A stretch of 64,000 nt of DNA, taken from positions 248,001-312,000 of the forward strand of contig NZ_JAPMLM010000069.1 in NCBI RefSeq assembly GCF_026410195.1, read 5' to 3'. The stretch is from Xanthomarina sp. F2636L. Lineage in GTDB: Bacteria; Bacteroidota; Bacteroidia; Flavobacteriales; Flavobacteriaceae. A program made the position numbers and the translations under genes. Positions 8,386-16,744 of the stretch are shown here, piece by piece. Under the pieces are notes generated by a model. It was not told the origin of the DNA. It was given only the letters and a program-made list of their open reading frames with translations, and searched no databases. Numbering within the stretch: the first letter of the stretch is position 1; every line of letters starts with the position of its first letter.

Positions 8386-8625
8386 ATGTATACGTCTGTA
8401 AGTGAAGAAGAAAAGTTAAGACATCCAAATTACCAAATAATGGAATTGCGTGGTGATAAGCTTCAAGCCGAATTGAATTCTTGGTCTCGTGAAGATTTAA
8501 TTGAGTGGTTAGTTTGGAATGATAGAAATGGTGTTTATAGAGATGAAGATTCTTTAAGAGAATTTGATAATATTTTAGGTAAATCAGAAGCTATTTCTAT
8601 TATAATTAGACAGATTATAGGTTAG
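8386..8625 (+). CDS. Hypothetical 79-residue protein
   Basis: Function not recognised. The frame is open from 8305, but the upstream codons give a hydrophobic AT-driven stretch, so I take the ATG at 8386 (MYTSVSEEEKLRHPNYQIME). The protein is soluble and acidic, with a Trp-rich centre (SWSREDLIEWLVWNDRNGVY) and a predicted helical tail. It has no signal peptide. It sits between the DUF3427 remnant and the restriction endonuclease, transcribed toward the latter and converging with it 42 bp away. Its codon use resembles the neighbours, and the fold of short helices could suit a regulatory or antitoxin-like role, but nothing shows this. It may also be an ordinary conserved hypothetical of the family. 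Confidence 0.7.
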   Translation: MYTSVSEEEKLRHPNYQIMELRGDKLQAELNSWSREDLIEWLVWNDRNGVYRDEDSLREFDNILGKSEAISIIIRQIIG

Positions 8626-8667
8626 AAACATGATACTTATTGTATGTAGCTAGTGTGTATTAACAGG

Positions 8668-9747
8668 TTATTTTATAAATCTAATTTGTAAATTTAAATT
8701 GAACAATAAATCACCATTTGATTCGTAAATTTTCCCAAACTTATGACGAGTTGAGCTTGCCGTTTCTAGTTTGGTGTTATTTAATAAATAATCTTCAAAC
8801 TCATTTCTGTTATATATATGATAACACAAAACATCTCCATTTTCTTTTACAATCAAATACCCACCTGTTGTATCATATTGACCTGTCCAAACTTTCGATG
8901 GCATCATTCCAAGTGCAACATCAGTTAAGAATCGTTTAATCTTGTACTCGTAAAACTTATGTTCGTTTTCAATGTCAAAGTTCAATGGGTTTTCTTTGGC
9001 TGATAGATTAACTAAATCAGTCAAATGTGAAAACTCACTCGTATAGAAATTTAAAACAATTTTAGACAAAATTTCAGGAAGTAGACTATCTATTAAAACA
9101 AGATTATTTGAAAATATTTGTCGCTCGGGTTTTAAAAACTCAAATTCTCCACCTCTGTTTTGAATTTGAACGATTCTATCCATTATTTTACTTCTAGTTT
9201 CAATTGAATTAATATTTTCAATTTGATTTTCAGTTAAAATTAAACCGATAATTTTGAAAATGAAATTTGTCGTTTCCCCAGCATTGAGTAAAGTAGAAGG
9301 GTTTCCGAGTTGAGATTTTATGCTAAACCCAAGAGTTGGTTGCTGATTTGTTCTTTGGTCGTGAACTATAATTGTAATGTCTGTTTTTGCAGAAGAATTT
9401 GCTTTTAATGAAATACAATTAATGGATTGCATAAACTCCTCTATTTCAGGGACTGAAAATGTTCTTTCTTTGTTATCTTTAATTGCCCCTAATAGAAATA
9501 AAGCTTTTTCTTTAAATTCCGAAATTGGAACTTTCAAGACTTCTTCATTTCCTGAAATTATGATTAACTCATCTTGAATGGAGTATTCAAAATCGCCATT
9601 ATTTTCTGTGCGAAGTATTTTAATTATGGGATATACTAAACCTTCAAGTTTCTCAATATCTTTGTTTCCAAGAAATAATTGTTTATCACCTAATAATTTG
9701 AAGAGAGCATAAATTTCGCTCCATTCACCTTTATTTCCTGTAATCAT
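8668..9747 (-). CDS. HpaII-like type II restriction endonuclease
   Basis: A 359-residue protein resembling the HpaII endonuclease family in length, in its start (GNKGEWSEIYALFKLLGD) and in the central KTDITIIVHDQ...GFSIKSQLGNPSTLLNAG block. That block supplies a PD-(D/E)XK-like metal site: D123 on one strand and S142-I143-K144 on the next, a variant with Ser in place of the usual acidic residue. HpaII cuts C^CGG, and the same target is likely but not proven here. The ATG overlaps the methyltransferase stop as ATGA, so the two are translationally coupled with the methylase made first, the order that protects a newly invaded host. The gene looks intact. Confidence 0.82.
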   Translation of the reverse strand: MITGNKGEWSEIYALFKLLGDKQLFLGNKDIEKLEGLVYPIIKILRTENNGDFEYSIQDELIIISGNEEVLKVPISEFKEKALFLLGAIKDNKERTFSVPEIEEFMQSINCISLKANSSAKTDITIIVHDQRTNQQPTLGFSIKSQLGNPSTLLNAGETTNFIFKIIGLILTENQIENINSIETRSKIMDRIVQIQNRGGEFEFLKPERQIFSNNLVLIDSLLPEILSKIVLNFYTSEFSHLTDLVNLSAKENPLNFDIENEHKFYEYKIKRFLTDVALGMMPSKVWTGQYDTTGGYLIVKENGDVLCYHIYNRNEFEDYLLNNTKLETASSTRHKFGKIYESNGDLLFNLNLQIRFIK

Positions 9748-11009
9748 TTGCCGTTAAGTTTTTCTATTATTTTTTCCGCTGTTGCTTGAATTGCTGGAAC
9801 AGCAACTGAATTTCCAAATTGTTTATATGCTTGTGCGTCAGAAACTACGATTTTAAAACTGTCGGGAAAACCTTGAAGTCTTGCCCATTCTCGAGGGGTC
9901 ATTTTTCTTATTCCTTCTCGATTAACTTCTCCCTTAATATGAGTTACAGGTACAAAGTTAGTTAATCTATAATCTAATACTAAATTCCTTTCTCTACCCA
10001 TTCCTCCACAGACTACTGCGTTAGCAGTTCCATCATTTGGAATAATTTCGTAACCAAAACCATTACCTTTGCTGGCGTGTCTAGCTTTGTGATTTCGTAA
10101 TGTGTTTATGTAAGTTTCCGATAGATAATATTTTACTGAAACTGTTTCAGTTTCTAGAATACTTTGAAGTGTTACTTTTTTCTTAATCGGTTTTGGGTAT
10201 TCAAATTCTGTAATATTTAAATCTTTTCTAAAACCAACGATAAAAATTCGCTCTCTATTTTGGGGAACCCCAAATTCCTTTGCATTTATTATTTGTGGTT
10301 CTGGTACAAAATATCCTAAATCTTCTCGTAAAACATTTAGAATTGTTGCTAAAGTCTTTCCTTTGTCGTGACTTCTTAAACCTTTTACATTTTCTAGAAA
10401 AATTGCTTTTGGTTTCTTCTTTTTTATTATTTCTGCAACATCAAAAAACAATGTACCTCTAGTGTCCTCAAAGCCACCACGTTTTCCAGCAATTGAAAAA
10501 GCTTGGCAAGGAAATCCCGCACATAAAACATCAAATTCATCAGGAATATAGTTTTTAGTTACAGGTTTGGTTATATCTCCAAAAGGTACTTCACCAAAAT
10601 TTGCTTTGTAGGTTAACTTTGAATATTTATCCCATTCGCTTGTAAATACGCATTTACCCTTAAGGTTTTGAAATGCTAATCTAAATCCACCAATTCCAGC
10701 AAAAAGGTCAATAAATTTAAAATCAGGTTTTTCGGGAGCAGGAAAAGGTATCTCTTCTTGTTGAAAAATTAAATATTGAAGTGCTTCTTCTGCTGCTATG
10801 TTAGATATTGTGGTATCAGGAAATTTATACTTAAATAAATTTTTCACGTGCTCTAATGCATCAGGCTTATAGAATTTAGAAACTCCATTTTTTTGATTAT
10901 GTAAATAATGTGTAAAGGCAGCTTCTGTATCTTTTTTAGATTCTACAAGTCTGATTTTGAATTTTTTATCTTCAAAATTTTCAATTGATATTTTTTCTTC
11001 TAAAGCCAC
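9744..11009 (-). CDS. DNA (cytosine-5) methyltransferase of the R-M pair
   Basis: A complete 421-residue C5-cytosine methylase. Motif I FIDLFAGIGGFRLAF (99-113) binds S-adenosylmethionine. Motif IV is GFPCQAFS with catalytic C168, motif VI is ENV (206-208), and motif VIII is QNRERIFIVGF (250-260). The target recognition domain runs from about 275 to 350, motif IX contains EWARLQGFP and motif X is QFGNSVAVP (397-405). An unusual feature is the 95-residue N-terminal extension ahead of motif I, without a recognisable helix-turn-helix. It protects host DNA against the overlapping downstream endonuclease. Specificity is presumably CCGG by partnership. A stand-alone orphan role is unlikely given the ATGA overlap. 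Confidence 0.93.
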   Translation of the reverse strand: MALEEKISIENFEDKKFKIRLVESKKDTEAAFTHYLHNQKNGVSKFYKPDALEHVKNLFKYKFPDTTISNIAAEEALQYLIFQQEEIPFPAPEKPDFKFIDLFAGIGGFRLAFQNLKGKCVFTSEWDKYSKLTYKANFGEVPFGDITKPVTKNYIPDEFDVLCAGFPCQAFSIAGKRGGFEDTRGTLFFDVAEIIKKKKPKAIFLENVKGLRSHDKGKTLATILNVLREDLGYFVPEPQIINAKEFGVPQNRERIFIVGFRKDLNITEFEYPKPIKKKVTLQSILETETVSVKYYLSETYINTLRNHKARHASKGNGFGYEIIPNDGTANAVVCGGMGRERNLVLDYRLTNFVPVTHIKGEVNREGIRKMTPREWARLQGFPDSFKIVVSDAQAYKQFGNSVAVPAIQATAEKIIEKLNGK

Positions 11010-11110
11010 TTATATTGTCTGTAAGTTAAGAACGCAAGTTATGAAAAAATTGTGATTGAAGGCATTCAATGAAATTGCATCGTTATACTGAAATTTAATT
11101 CTGTTCATTC

Positions 11111-13951
11111 CTAATGCGCCTCCAACCAATTATCACCAACATCTAAATCCACATCCAAAGGCACCTGCAGTTTAAAAGCGTTTTCCATTTCGGTTTTAAT
11201 CAGCGTTTTCATGTCCTCTAATTCTGGTTTATACACATCAAAAACCAATTCATCATGCACCTGTAAAAGCATTTTGGTTTTATAATTCCCAGCCTCTAGT
11301 TTGTTGTGAATATGTATCATGGCAATTTTAATAATGTCTGCTGCACTACCTTGTATAGGTGCATTGACGGCGTTTCGCTCTGCAGCACCTCTTACTACTG
11401 CATTTCTGGAATTGATGTCCTTTAAATACCTGCGTCTTCCCAAAACAGTTTGCACATACCCATGATCACGAGCAAAATCTACTTGTTTTCCAATATAACT
11501 TTTCAGTTTCGGATAGGTTTCGTAATAGGTGTCAATCAGTTCTTTAGCTTCCCCTCTGGACAAATCGGTTTGATTGCTTAATCCAAAAGCAGACACGCCA
11601 TAAATAATTCCAAAGTTTACGGTTTTGGCATTACTACGTTGTTCTCTAGTGACTTCGTTAATAGGAACTCCAAAAACCTTAGAAGCTGTAGAAGCATGAA
11701 TATCTTCTCCGTTTTTAAAGGCTTCTATCATGGTTTCTTCTTGACTTAAGGCTGCAATAACACGTAATTCAATTTGCGAATAATCGGCAGCCAATAAGGT
11801 GTAATCTTCATTTCTTGGAACAAAAGCTTTTCTAACTTGTCGGCCTCGTTCAGTTCTAATAGGAATATTCTGTAAATTCGGATTGTTACTACTTAAACGT
11901 CCTGTGGCAGCAACAGTTTGCATATAATCTGTGTGTACACGCCCAGTGGTAGGCTCTACCTGTAATGGTAACGCATCTATATAGGTGCTTTTTAGTTTGG
12001 CCAAGCCACGATATTCTAAAATGTGTTTAATAATTTCATGGTCTTTGGCCAGGTAAGATAAAATATCTTCGGAAGTGGCATATTGTCCCGTTTTGGTTTT
12101 TTTAGGTTTATCAACCAATTTCAATTTATCGAATAAAATGTCTCCCAATTGTTTTGGAGAAGCAATATTAAATTCCTCACCGGCTTCTTTATAAATATGT
12201 GTTTCTAAAGATTGAATATCACTATCTAATTGTTCTGAAAGTGAATTTAAAAATGTGGTATCCAAATTAATGCCTTCCAATTCCATGTCTGCCAACACGC
12301 GAAGCAACGGAATTTCTATCTCATCAAATAATTTTTGGGTATTGGCCTCACCTAATTCTTTGGTAAAATGCTCTTTTAACTGAAGCGTGATGTCGGCATC
12401 TTCCACAGCATACTCGGTTTGTTTTTCCAAGGGAACATCTCTCATCGATAGCTGGTTTTTTCCTTTTTTACCTAGTAATTCAGTGATGGAAATTGGGGTA
12501 TAATTTAAATACGTTTCAGCCAATACGTCCATATTATGTCGCATATCTGGATTGATGAGATAATGAGCTAACATGGTATCAAACAGTTTGCCTTTGACCT
12601 TAATATCGTATTTTCTTAAAACTTTTATATCGTATTTTAAATTCTGTCCTACTTTTTCAATATTCTCGGCTTCAAAAAACGGACGTAATTGCTCAATAAG
12701 GTCTTGTGCTTCGGTTTTGTTTTCTGGAAATGGTAAGTAAAACCCTTTGCCAATGTCCCATGAAAAAGCAATTCCAACCAATTCAGCTTCTAACGGATTT
12801 AAACTGGTAGTTTCCGTATCAAAACACACAGAAGTTTGATTCATTAAATTTTTAATGAAGAGGGTTGTCGCCATGCCTGCTGCCACACTTTGATAAAAGT
12901 GCGAGCTAGTTTCAATAGTTTTTCTAGAATGCTCTGAAACCGTGTCGCTTGCTGAAGGTTCCCCACCACCAAATAATGAAAACTGACCAGCTCCTGCCGA
13001 TTTATCCTCTTTTGGAGTGGTTTTAGGTGCTTCTTTTTTTTCAGTTGTTTGAGCTGCTTGAGTGGCGTCTGCCGAAAAGGTTTTTAAAAAATTATCAATC
13101 AGACGTCTAAATTCTAATTCTTGAAAGATTTCTGTCACCTTTGGAATATCCGGCTCCGACATTTCAAAATCTTTGGCATCAAATTCTACAGGAACATCTA
13201 GCATAATGGTTGCTAATTGTTTAGATAACAAGCCTAATTCGCCATTTGCCTCAACCTTCTCTTTCATTTTTCCTTTAAGCTGATCGGTATTGGCCAGTAA
13301 ACCCTCCATGCTGCCAAACTGATTGATAAACTTTTTTGCTGTTTTTTCTCCAACTCCAGGAAGACCAGGAATATTATCGGATGCATCTCCCATCATGCCT
13401 AGAAAATCAATGACTTGTAACGGATCTGTAACTTCAAATTTTTTCTGAACTTCAGGGATACCCCAGGTTTCGTAGCCACCTCCAAAAATAGGTCTGTACA
13501 TAAAAATATTCTCAGAAACTAGTTGCGCAAAATCTTTGTCAGGGGTTACCATATAGGTTTGATAGCCTTCTTTTTCAGCTTTTTTAGCAAGAGTTCCAAT
13601 AACATCATCGGCTTCGTAACCTTCTTTGACCATAATTGGAATATGCATGGCTTTTAAAATCTCATAAATATATGGAACAGCCGTTTTTATGCCTTCTGGT
13701 GTTTCGTCTCTGTTGGCTTTATAGGCTTCAAATAGTTCGACTCTGTCAGTACTTCCTCCTTTATCAAAACAAACCGCTAGGTGGTCTGGTCTCTCACGTT
13801 TAATAACATCTAGTAGAGAATTCATAAACCCCATAATGGCTGAGGTATCTTCTCCTTTGGAGTTGATTCTTGGGTTTTTTATAAAGGCGTAATAGCCACG
13901 AAAAATTAAGGCGTAAGCATCTACTAAAAAAAGTCGTTTTTGATCGGACAT
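11111..13951 (-). CDS. polA: DNA polymerase I
   Basis: A 946-residue full-length Pol I used for Okazaki fragment processing and repair. Residues 1 to about 290 are the 5'-nuclease domain (LFLVDAYALIFRGYYAF; EADDVIGTLAKKAE; GDASDNIPGLPGVGEKTA). A Lys/Thr/Ala-rich linker of about 60 residues follows. The 3'-5' exonuclease keeps its acidic residues (FDTETTSLNP; NLKYDIKVL; YAVEDADITLQ), so proofreading is probably active. The polymerase domain shows motif A (DYSQIELRVIAAL), motif B (RSNAKTVNFGIIYG) and motif C (QVHDELVFDV). The gene is monocistronic, with a TAGCTTTG box just upstream. Its 3' end lies about 100 bp from the methyltransferase start, transcribed in the same direction. Confidence 0.98.
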   Translation of the reverse strand: MSDQKRLFLVDAYALIFRGYYAFIKNPRINSKGEDTSAIMGFMNSLLDVIKRERPDHLAVCFDKGGSTDRVELFEAYKANRDETPEGIKTAVPYIYEILKAMHIPIMVKEGYEADDVIGTLAKKAEKEGYQTYMVTPDKDFAQLVSENIFMYRPIFGGGYETWGIPEVQKKFEVTDPLQVIDFLGMMGDASDNIPGLPGVGEKTAKKFINQFGSMEGLLANTDQLKGKMKEKVEANGELGLLSKQLATIMLDVPVEFDAKDFEMSEPDIPKVTEIFQELEFRRLIDNFLKTFSADATQAAQTTEKKEAPKTTPKEDKSAGAGQFSLFGGGEPSASDTVSEHSRKTIETSSHFYQSVAAGMATTLFIKNLMNQTSVCFDTETTSLNPLEAELVGIAFSWDIGKGFYLPFPENKTEAQDLIEQLRPFFEAENIEKVGQNLKYDIKVLRKYDIKVKGKLFDTMLAHYLINPDMRHNMDVLAETYLNYTPISITELLGKKGKNQLSMRDVPLEKQTEYAVEDADITLQLKEHFTKELGEANTQKLFDEIEIPLLRVLADMELEGINLDTTFLNSLSEQLDSDIQSLETHIYKEAGEEFNIASPKQLGDILFDKLKLVDKPKKTKTGQYATSEDILSYLAKDHEIIKHILEYRGLAKLKSTYIDALPLQVEPTTGRVHTDYMQTVAATGRLSSNNPNLQNIPIRTERGRQVRKAFVPRNEDYTLLAADYSQIELRVIAALSQEETMIEAFKNGEDIHASTASKVFGVPINEVTREQRSNAKTVNFGIIYGVSAFGLSNQTDLSRGEAKELIDTYYETYPKLKSYIGKQVDFARDHGYVQTVLGRRRYLKDINSRNAVVRGAAERNAVNAPIQGSAADIIKIAMIHIHNKLEAGNYKTKMLLQVHDELVFDVYKPELEDMKTLIKTEMENAFKLQVPLDVDLDVGDNWLEAH

Positions 13952-13973
13952 GGTGTAAATTTTGAAAGGATTT

Positions 13974-13981
13974 CAAAGCTA
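13974..13981 (-). promoter_or_regulatory. Candidate -7 element of polA
   Basis: TAGCTTTG (minus strand) matches TAnnTTTG 22 bp before the polA ATG. No TTG at the expected distance, so confidence is limited. Confidence 0.4.
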
Positions 13982-14122
13982 CGAAAAAGTTATTAGACCG
14001 ATATGTTTTTTAATAAGCACAGGTGAATTTTTTTTAAACAGATTCATCTTGAAATAGATCTGACCTGGCAAATGGTTTTTTGGTAACGGTTATAGCTATT
14101 TTAAGAAGGGTCAACTTTATTG

Positions 14123-14188
14123 GCAGTTCTTAGGTAGTTCGTAGATAGTCCGTAGATGGTCCGTACATAGTCCGTACATAGTCCGTGT
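14123..14188. repeat. Tandem array A: six 11-bp repeats
   Basis: Six consecutive 11-mers: GCAGTTCTTAG, GTAGTTCGTAG, ATAGTCCGTAG, ATGGTCCGTAC, ATAGTCCGTAC, ATAGTCCGTGT. The middle units are nearly identical and divergence rises outward, as expected of an array grown by slippage from the centre. The 11-bp unit is out of phase with codons and close to one DNA helical turn. Confidence 0.9.
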
Positions 14189-14363
14189 CAAAGCTCAGCC
14201 TCTTTTAGTGAAAAAGGGTGTTAAAGACAAAGTCTGAACAGGGAGTTTGAAATTACCATATGAAGCGTTAACATACAAGCAAAACTTAAAGGAGAAACTT
14301 TCCCTATTAAATCCCTAATAAGTAAAAATCAAATCCACATGGTATTCCTAAACCTCTTTTGTG

Positions 14364-14429
14364 TCTTTCTAATACCTTTCCTATGCCTTTCCCATACCTT
14401 TCCTATACCTTCCCTATACCTTTCCTATG
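14364..14429. repeat. Tandem array B: six 11-bp repeats
   Basis: Six consecutive 11-mers: TCTTTCTAATA, CCTTTCCTATG, CCTTTCCCATA, CCTTTCCTATA, CCTTCCCTATA, CCTTTCCTATG. The unit is pyrimidine-rich, giving strong strand asymmetry. It has the same unit length and copy number as array A, 175 bp away, but an unrelated sequence. Confidence 0.9.
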
Positions 14430-14611
14430 GTAGCAAGCGTTTTTTCCTACAAAATGAATTCACATAATCTAAAGTGTTAAAATTCGTGAAATTTAGGATA
14501 AATTTGACTGCGTAGTGACTTTGTGATGACCTCGTAAATAGTTCGTATGGAATTTAAAGCTAATATATTGTCTTTTTAAATAGAGTCCTGCTTACTTTCA
14601 AATGCAAAACG

Positions 14612-14619
14612 TATCTTTG
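14612..14619 (+). promoter_or_regulatory. Candidate -7 element of the isoaspartyl peptidase gene
   Basis: TATCTTTG matches TAnnTTTG 19 bp before the ATG at 14639. No -33 TTG at standard spacing. Confidence 0.4.
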
Positions 14620-14638
14620 AAACTCAAAAAATAGATGT

Positions 14639-15568
14639 ATGAATACATTTTCAATAGCCATCCATGGAGGTGCAGGAACTTTAGTAAAAGGCATGATGAC
14701 ACCAGAACTTGAAACCCAATATAGACAAGCCTTAAAAGAGGCTCTAGATAAGGGGTATGTTGTTTTAGAAAATGGAGGTAAAGCCACCGATGCTGTGGAA
14801 ACAGCTGTTAAAATACTTGAAGATTCTCATTTGTTTAATGCGGGAAAAGGTGCTGTGTTTACAGCTACAGAATCTCATGAAATGGATGCGAGTATCATGG
14901 ATGGAAAAACCTTAAATGCGGGAGCCGTTTCATTAATAACTGGAATTAAAAATCCAGTGAGTTTGGCCAAAGATGTCATGGAAAAGAGCGAACATGTATT
15001 CTTAGCTGGTGATGGAGCCATGCAGTTTGCAAAAGAATTAAACTATAAATTAGAAGACCCTTCGTATTTCTATGATGAGTTTAGACATAAACAATGGCTG
15101 GAAATAAAAGATACAGATAGTTTTCAGTTGGATCACTCAACAAAAAAGGATTCAAAATTTGGAACCGTTGGAGCCGTGGCCTGCGATAAAGATGGCAATA
15201 TTGCTGCAGCTACTTCTACAGGAGGGATGACCAATAAAAAATGGGGAAGAGTAGGCGATTCACCTATGGTTGGAGCTGGAAATTATGCCAATAATAAAAC
15301 CTGTGCTATTTCCTGTACTGGAAGTGGGGAGTTTTTTATTCGCGGTGTGGTAGCTTACGATGTGGCTTGCTTAATGGAACACAAAAACATGTCTTTAAAA
15401 GACGCTTCAAATGAAGTGATAAACAAACGCATTTTGGAATTAGGTGGAGATGGTGGCTTGGTAGCTATAGATGCCAAAGGGAATATAGCCATGCCATTCA
15501 ATACAGAAGGGATGTATCGAGCTAGTAAATCTTCAAGTGGAAAAGAAGAGGTTTCTATATATAAGTAA
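14639..15568 (+). CDS. Isoaspartyl peptidase/L-asparaginase (plant-type Ntn hydrolase)
   Basis: A 309-residue N-terminal-nucleophile hydrolase that cleaves beta-aspartyl dipeptides and asparagine after self-processing. The start FSIAIHGGAGTLVKGMM is characteristic. The autocleavage site lies between G175 and T176 in KFGTVGAVACDKDGN; Thr176 becomes the nucleophile of the beta subunit. Downstream substrate-site motifs are STGGMTNKKWGRVGDSPMVG and CTGSGEFFIR. There is no signal peptide, so it acts in the cytoplasm. It converges with cyanophycinase and lies 3 kb from cyanophycin synthetase. In this setting the probable job is to hydrolyse the beta-Asp-Arg dipeptides released from cyanophycin. The family is certain; the physiological substrate is inferred from the neighbours. 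Confidence 0.94.
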   Translation: MNTFSIAIHGGAGTLVKGMMTPELETQYRQALKEALDKGYVVLENGGKATDAVETAVKILEDSHLFNAGKGAVFTATESHEMDASIMDGKTLNAGAVSLITGIKNPVSLAKDVMEKSEHVFLAGDGAMQFAKELNYKLEDPSYFYDEFRHKQWLEIKDTDSFQLDHSTKKDSKFGTVGAVACDKDGNIAAATSTGGMTNKKWGRVGDSPMVGAGNYANNKTCAISCTGSGEFFIRGVVAYDVACLMEHKNMSLKDASNEVINKRILELGGDGGLVAIDAKGNIAMPFNTEGMYRASKSSSGKEEVSIYK

Positions 15569-15642
15569 AAGAGGTATTAGTGCGCGTATTGTTTAGTAGA
15601 AAAACAATCACTTCAGTCCTTAAGTTGTTCCTTTTTTCGGCT

Positions 15643-15664
15643 CCTCCCTTTAGTTAAAGGGAGG
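15643..15664. repeat. Palindromic intergenic element between convergent genes
   Basis: CCTCCCTTT-AGTT-AAAGGGAGG is a perfect 9-bp stem, followed by a GC-richer tail to about 15700 (contains GGCTAGCCC and ACGGAGGG) unlike the AT-rich background. There is no T-run on either side. It looks like a REP-type dispersed unit that may also stop converging transcripts. Confidence 0.55.
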
Positions 15665-15783
15665 TGGCTAGCCCGAATATAGGATGGATAGACGGAGGGT
15701 TTGTTTATTTACTTTGAAATTTGAATTTTCAATTTCTACCTAAAAATTCAGCGAATCTAAGAGAGTTTCCACGTAATAATTTC

Positions 15784-16650
15784 CTAGATAAAATCAGCCT
15801 CAATAGGCAATACACCAACTTTTCTTTCAGTAATATAATATCTGTCCCCGTTAGAAAGCACATGAACCCTTAAATTAGCTATGGTCATGGGTGTTCCTTC
15901 ATCTAAAACTTTTTCATTGTTATGGGTAATTTTGCTACCATCAAAAACAATCACCATTCCAGAACCAATCACTAAACACTTTCCGTTTTTAATAATCATT
16001 CCAGTGTCTTCGGCTAATCCGAAACCAAGAAGATTTGGGAATTTTGCTACGGCTTCAGATACACGTCCAAATCTACCACGTTGAATAAAATGTGTGTCTA
16101 TAATAAGTTCAGGAACCAAGCCTAACCCTTTGTACATAGTTACAGCTCCTTTTACAAAAGCGTCTGTTGCACTACCCCCGGCAATCATTTCTGAAGTCAT
16201 GGCCATGGCTCCGGCACTAGTACCTGCAATAACAAATCCAACTTCATTTTGGTAACGATCTAACATGATTTTATGAATGGTAGTCCCTCCAATTTTATTG
16301 GTAATTTTAGATTGGTCACCTCCTGAAAACATGATGCAGTTGGCGTTTTTTATTAAATCTATTGAAGCTTGTTTTTCTGCATCTTCTTTGCTTCTAATGT
16401 CTAGAACAGTCACATTTTCACAACCTAAGGTAGAAAAAGCAGACAAGTAATTTTCACCCACTTCAACTGGAATACTCGATGCCGTTGGAATAACGACTAT
16501 ATTGGCGTCTTTCCCACCAGCTTGCTGCTTTACGTGGTATAAAATACCTTCATCTATAAATTCTAAGGTGTGTTTTTCATCACTACACATACCTTTATCT
16601 TCATTTCCTCCAATGGGAATAAGTGTTCCTTTTATTTCTGATTGACTCAT
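15784..16650 (-). CDS. cphB: Cyanophycinase
   Basis: A 288-residue serine peptidase of family S51 that degrades cyanophycin, a poly-aspartate backbone with arginine side chains, to beta-Asp-Arg dipeptides. The nucleophile elbow is GTSAGAMAM with Ser145. Other family landmarks are GTLIPIGGNEDKG at the N-terminus, CIMFSGGDQSKI, DTHFIQRGRFGRV and FGLAEDTGMII. No signal peptide is present, so the enzyme is cytoplasmic, acting on internal granules. The following enzyme of the pathway, isoaspartyl peptidase, is encoded convergently next door and the synthetase follows at 17.7 kb. The start MSQSEIKGTL is the only sensible one. Confidence 0.95.
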   Translation of the reverse strand: MSQSEIKGTLIPIGGNEDKGMCSDEKHTLEFIDEGILYHVKQQAGGKDANIVVIPTASSIPVEVGENYLSAFSTLGCENVTVLDIRSKEDAEKQASIDLIKNANCIMFSGGDQSKITNKIGGTTIHKIMLDRYQNEVGFVIAGTSAGAMAMTSEMIAGGSATDAFVKGAVTMYKGLGLVPELIIDTHFIQRGRFGRVSEAVAKFPNLLGFGLAEDTGMIIKNGKCLVIGSGMVIVFDGSKITHNNEKVLDEGTPMTIANLRVHVLSNGDRYYITERKVGVLPIEADFI

Positions 16651-16673
16651 ATTCTGCTATTAATTTTCAGATG

Positions 16674-16705
16674 CAAAAATAAACTTATTTGCTTAAAAAA
16701 ATCAA
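16674..16705 (-). promoter_or_regulatory. Candidate cphB promoter
   Basis: On the minus strand TTG (16705-16703), a 21-bp spacer and TATTTTTG (16681-16674) fit the Bacteroidota consensus with a slightly long spacer, ending 23 bp before the cphB ATG. Confidence 0.45.
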
Positions 16706-16744
16706 AATATCATTTTTATTGCTAACTTTTATGCTTGATTAAAA

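Larger units (their letters stand above)
13982..14611. other. Gene-free stretch between polA and the asparaginase gene
   Basis: About 630 bp without a convincing coding frame on either strand; the longest nearby frame (14560-14787, minus) is antisense to the asparaginase gene start. The stretch holds two separate arrays of 11-bp tandem repeats (listed individually) and a further isolated copy-like ATAGTTCGTAT near 14537. I see no tRNA, palindrome or transposase. Confidence 0.6.

Noticed and set aside
8254-8670. Toxin-antitoxin pair formed by the 99- and 79-residue frames
   Set aside because: The frames are divergent, the first is recognisable as a helicase C-terminus, and neither resembles a toxin or antitoxin.
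14123-14429. CRISPR array
   Set aside because: Units are 11 bp with no spacers, and no cas genes are nearby; they are plain tandem repeats.
14560-14787. 75-residue minus-strand frame before the isoaspartyl peptidase gene
   Set aside because: Mostly antisense to the conserved N-terminus of the peptidase; no support as a gene.
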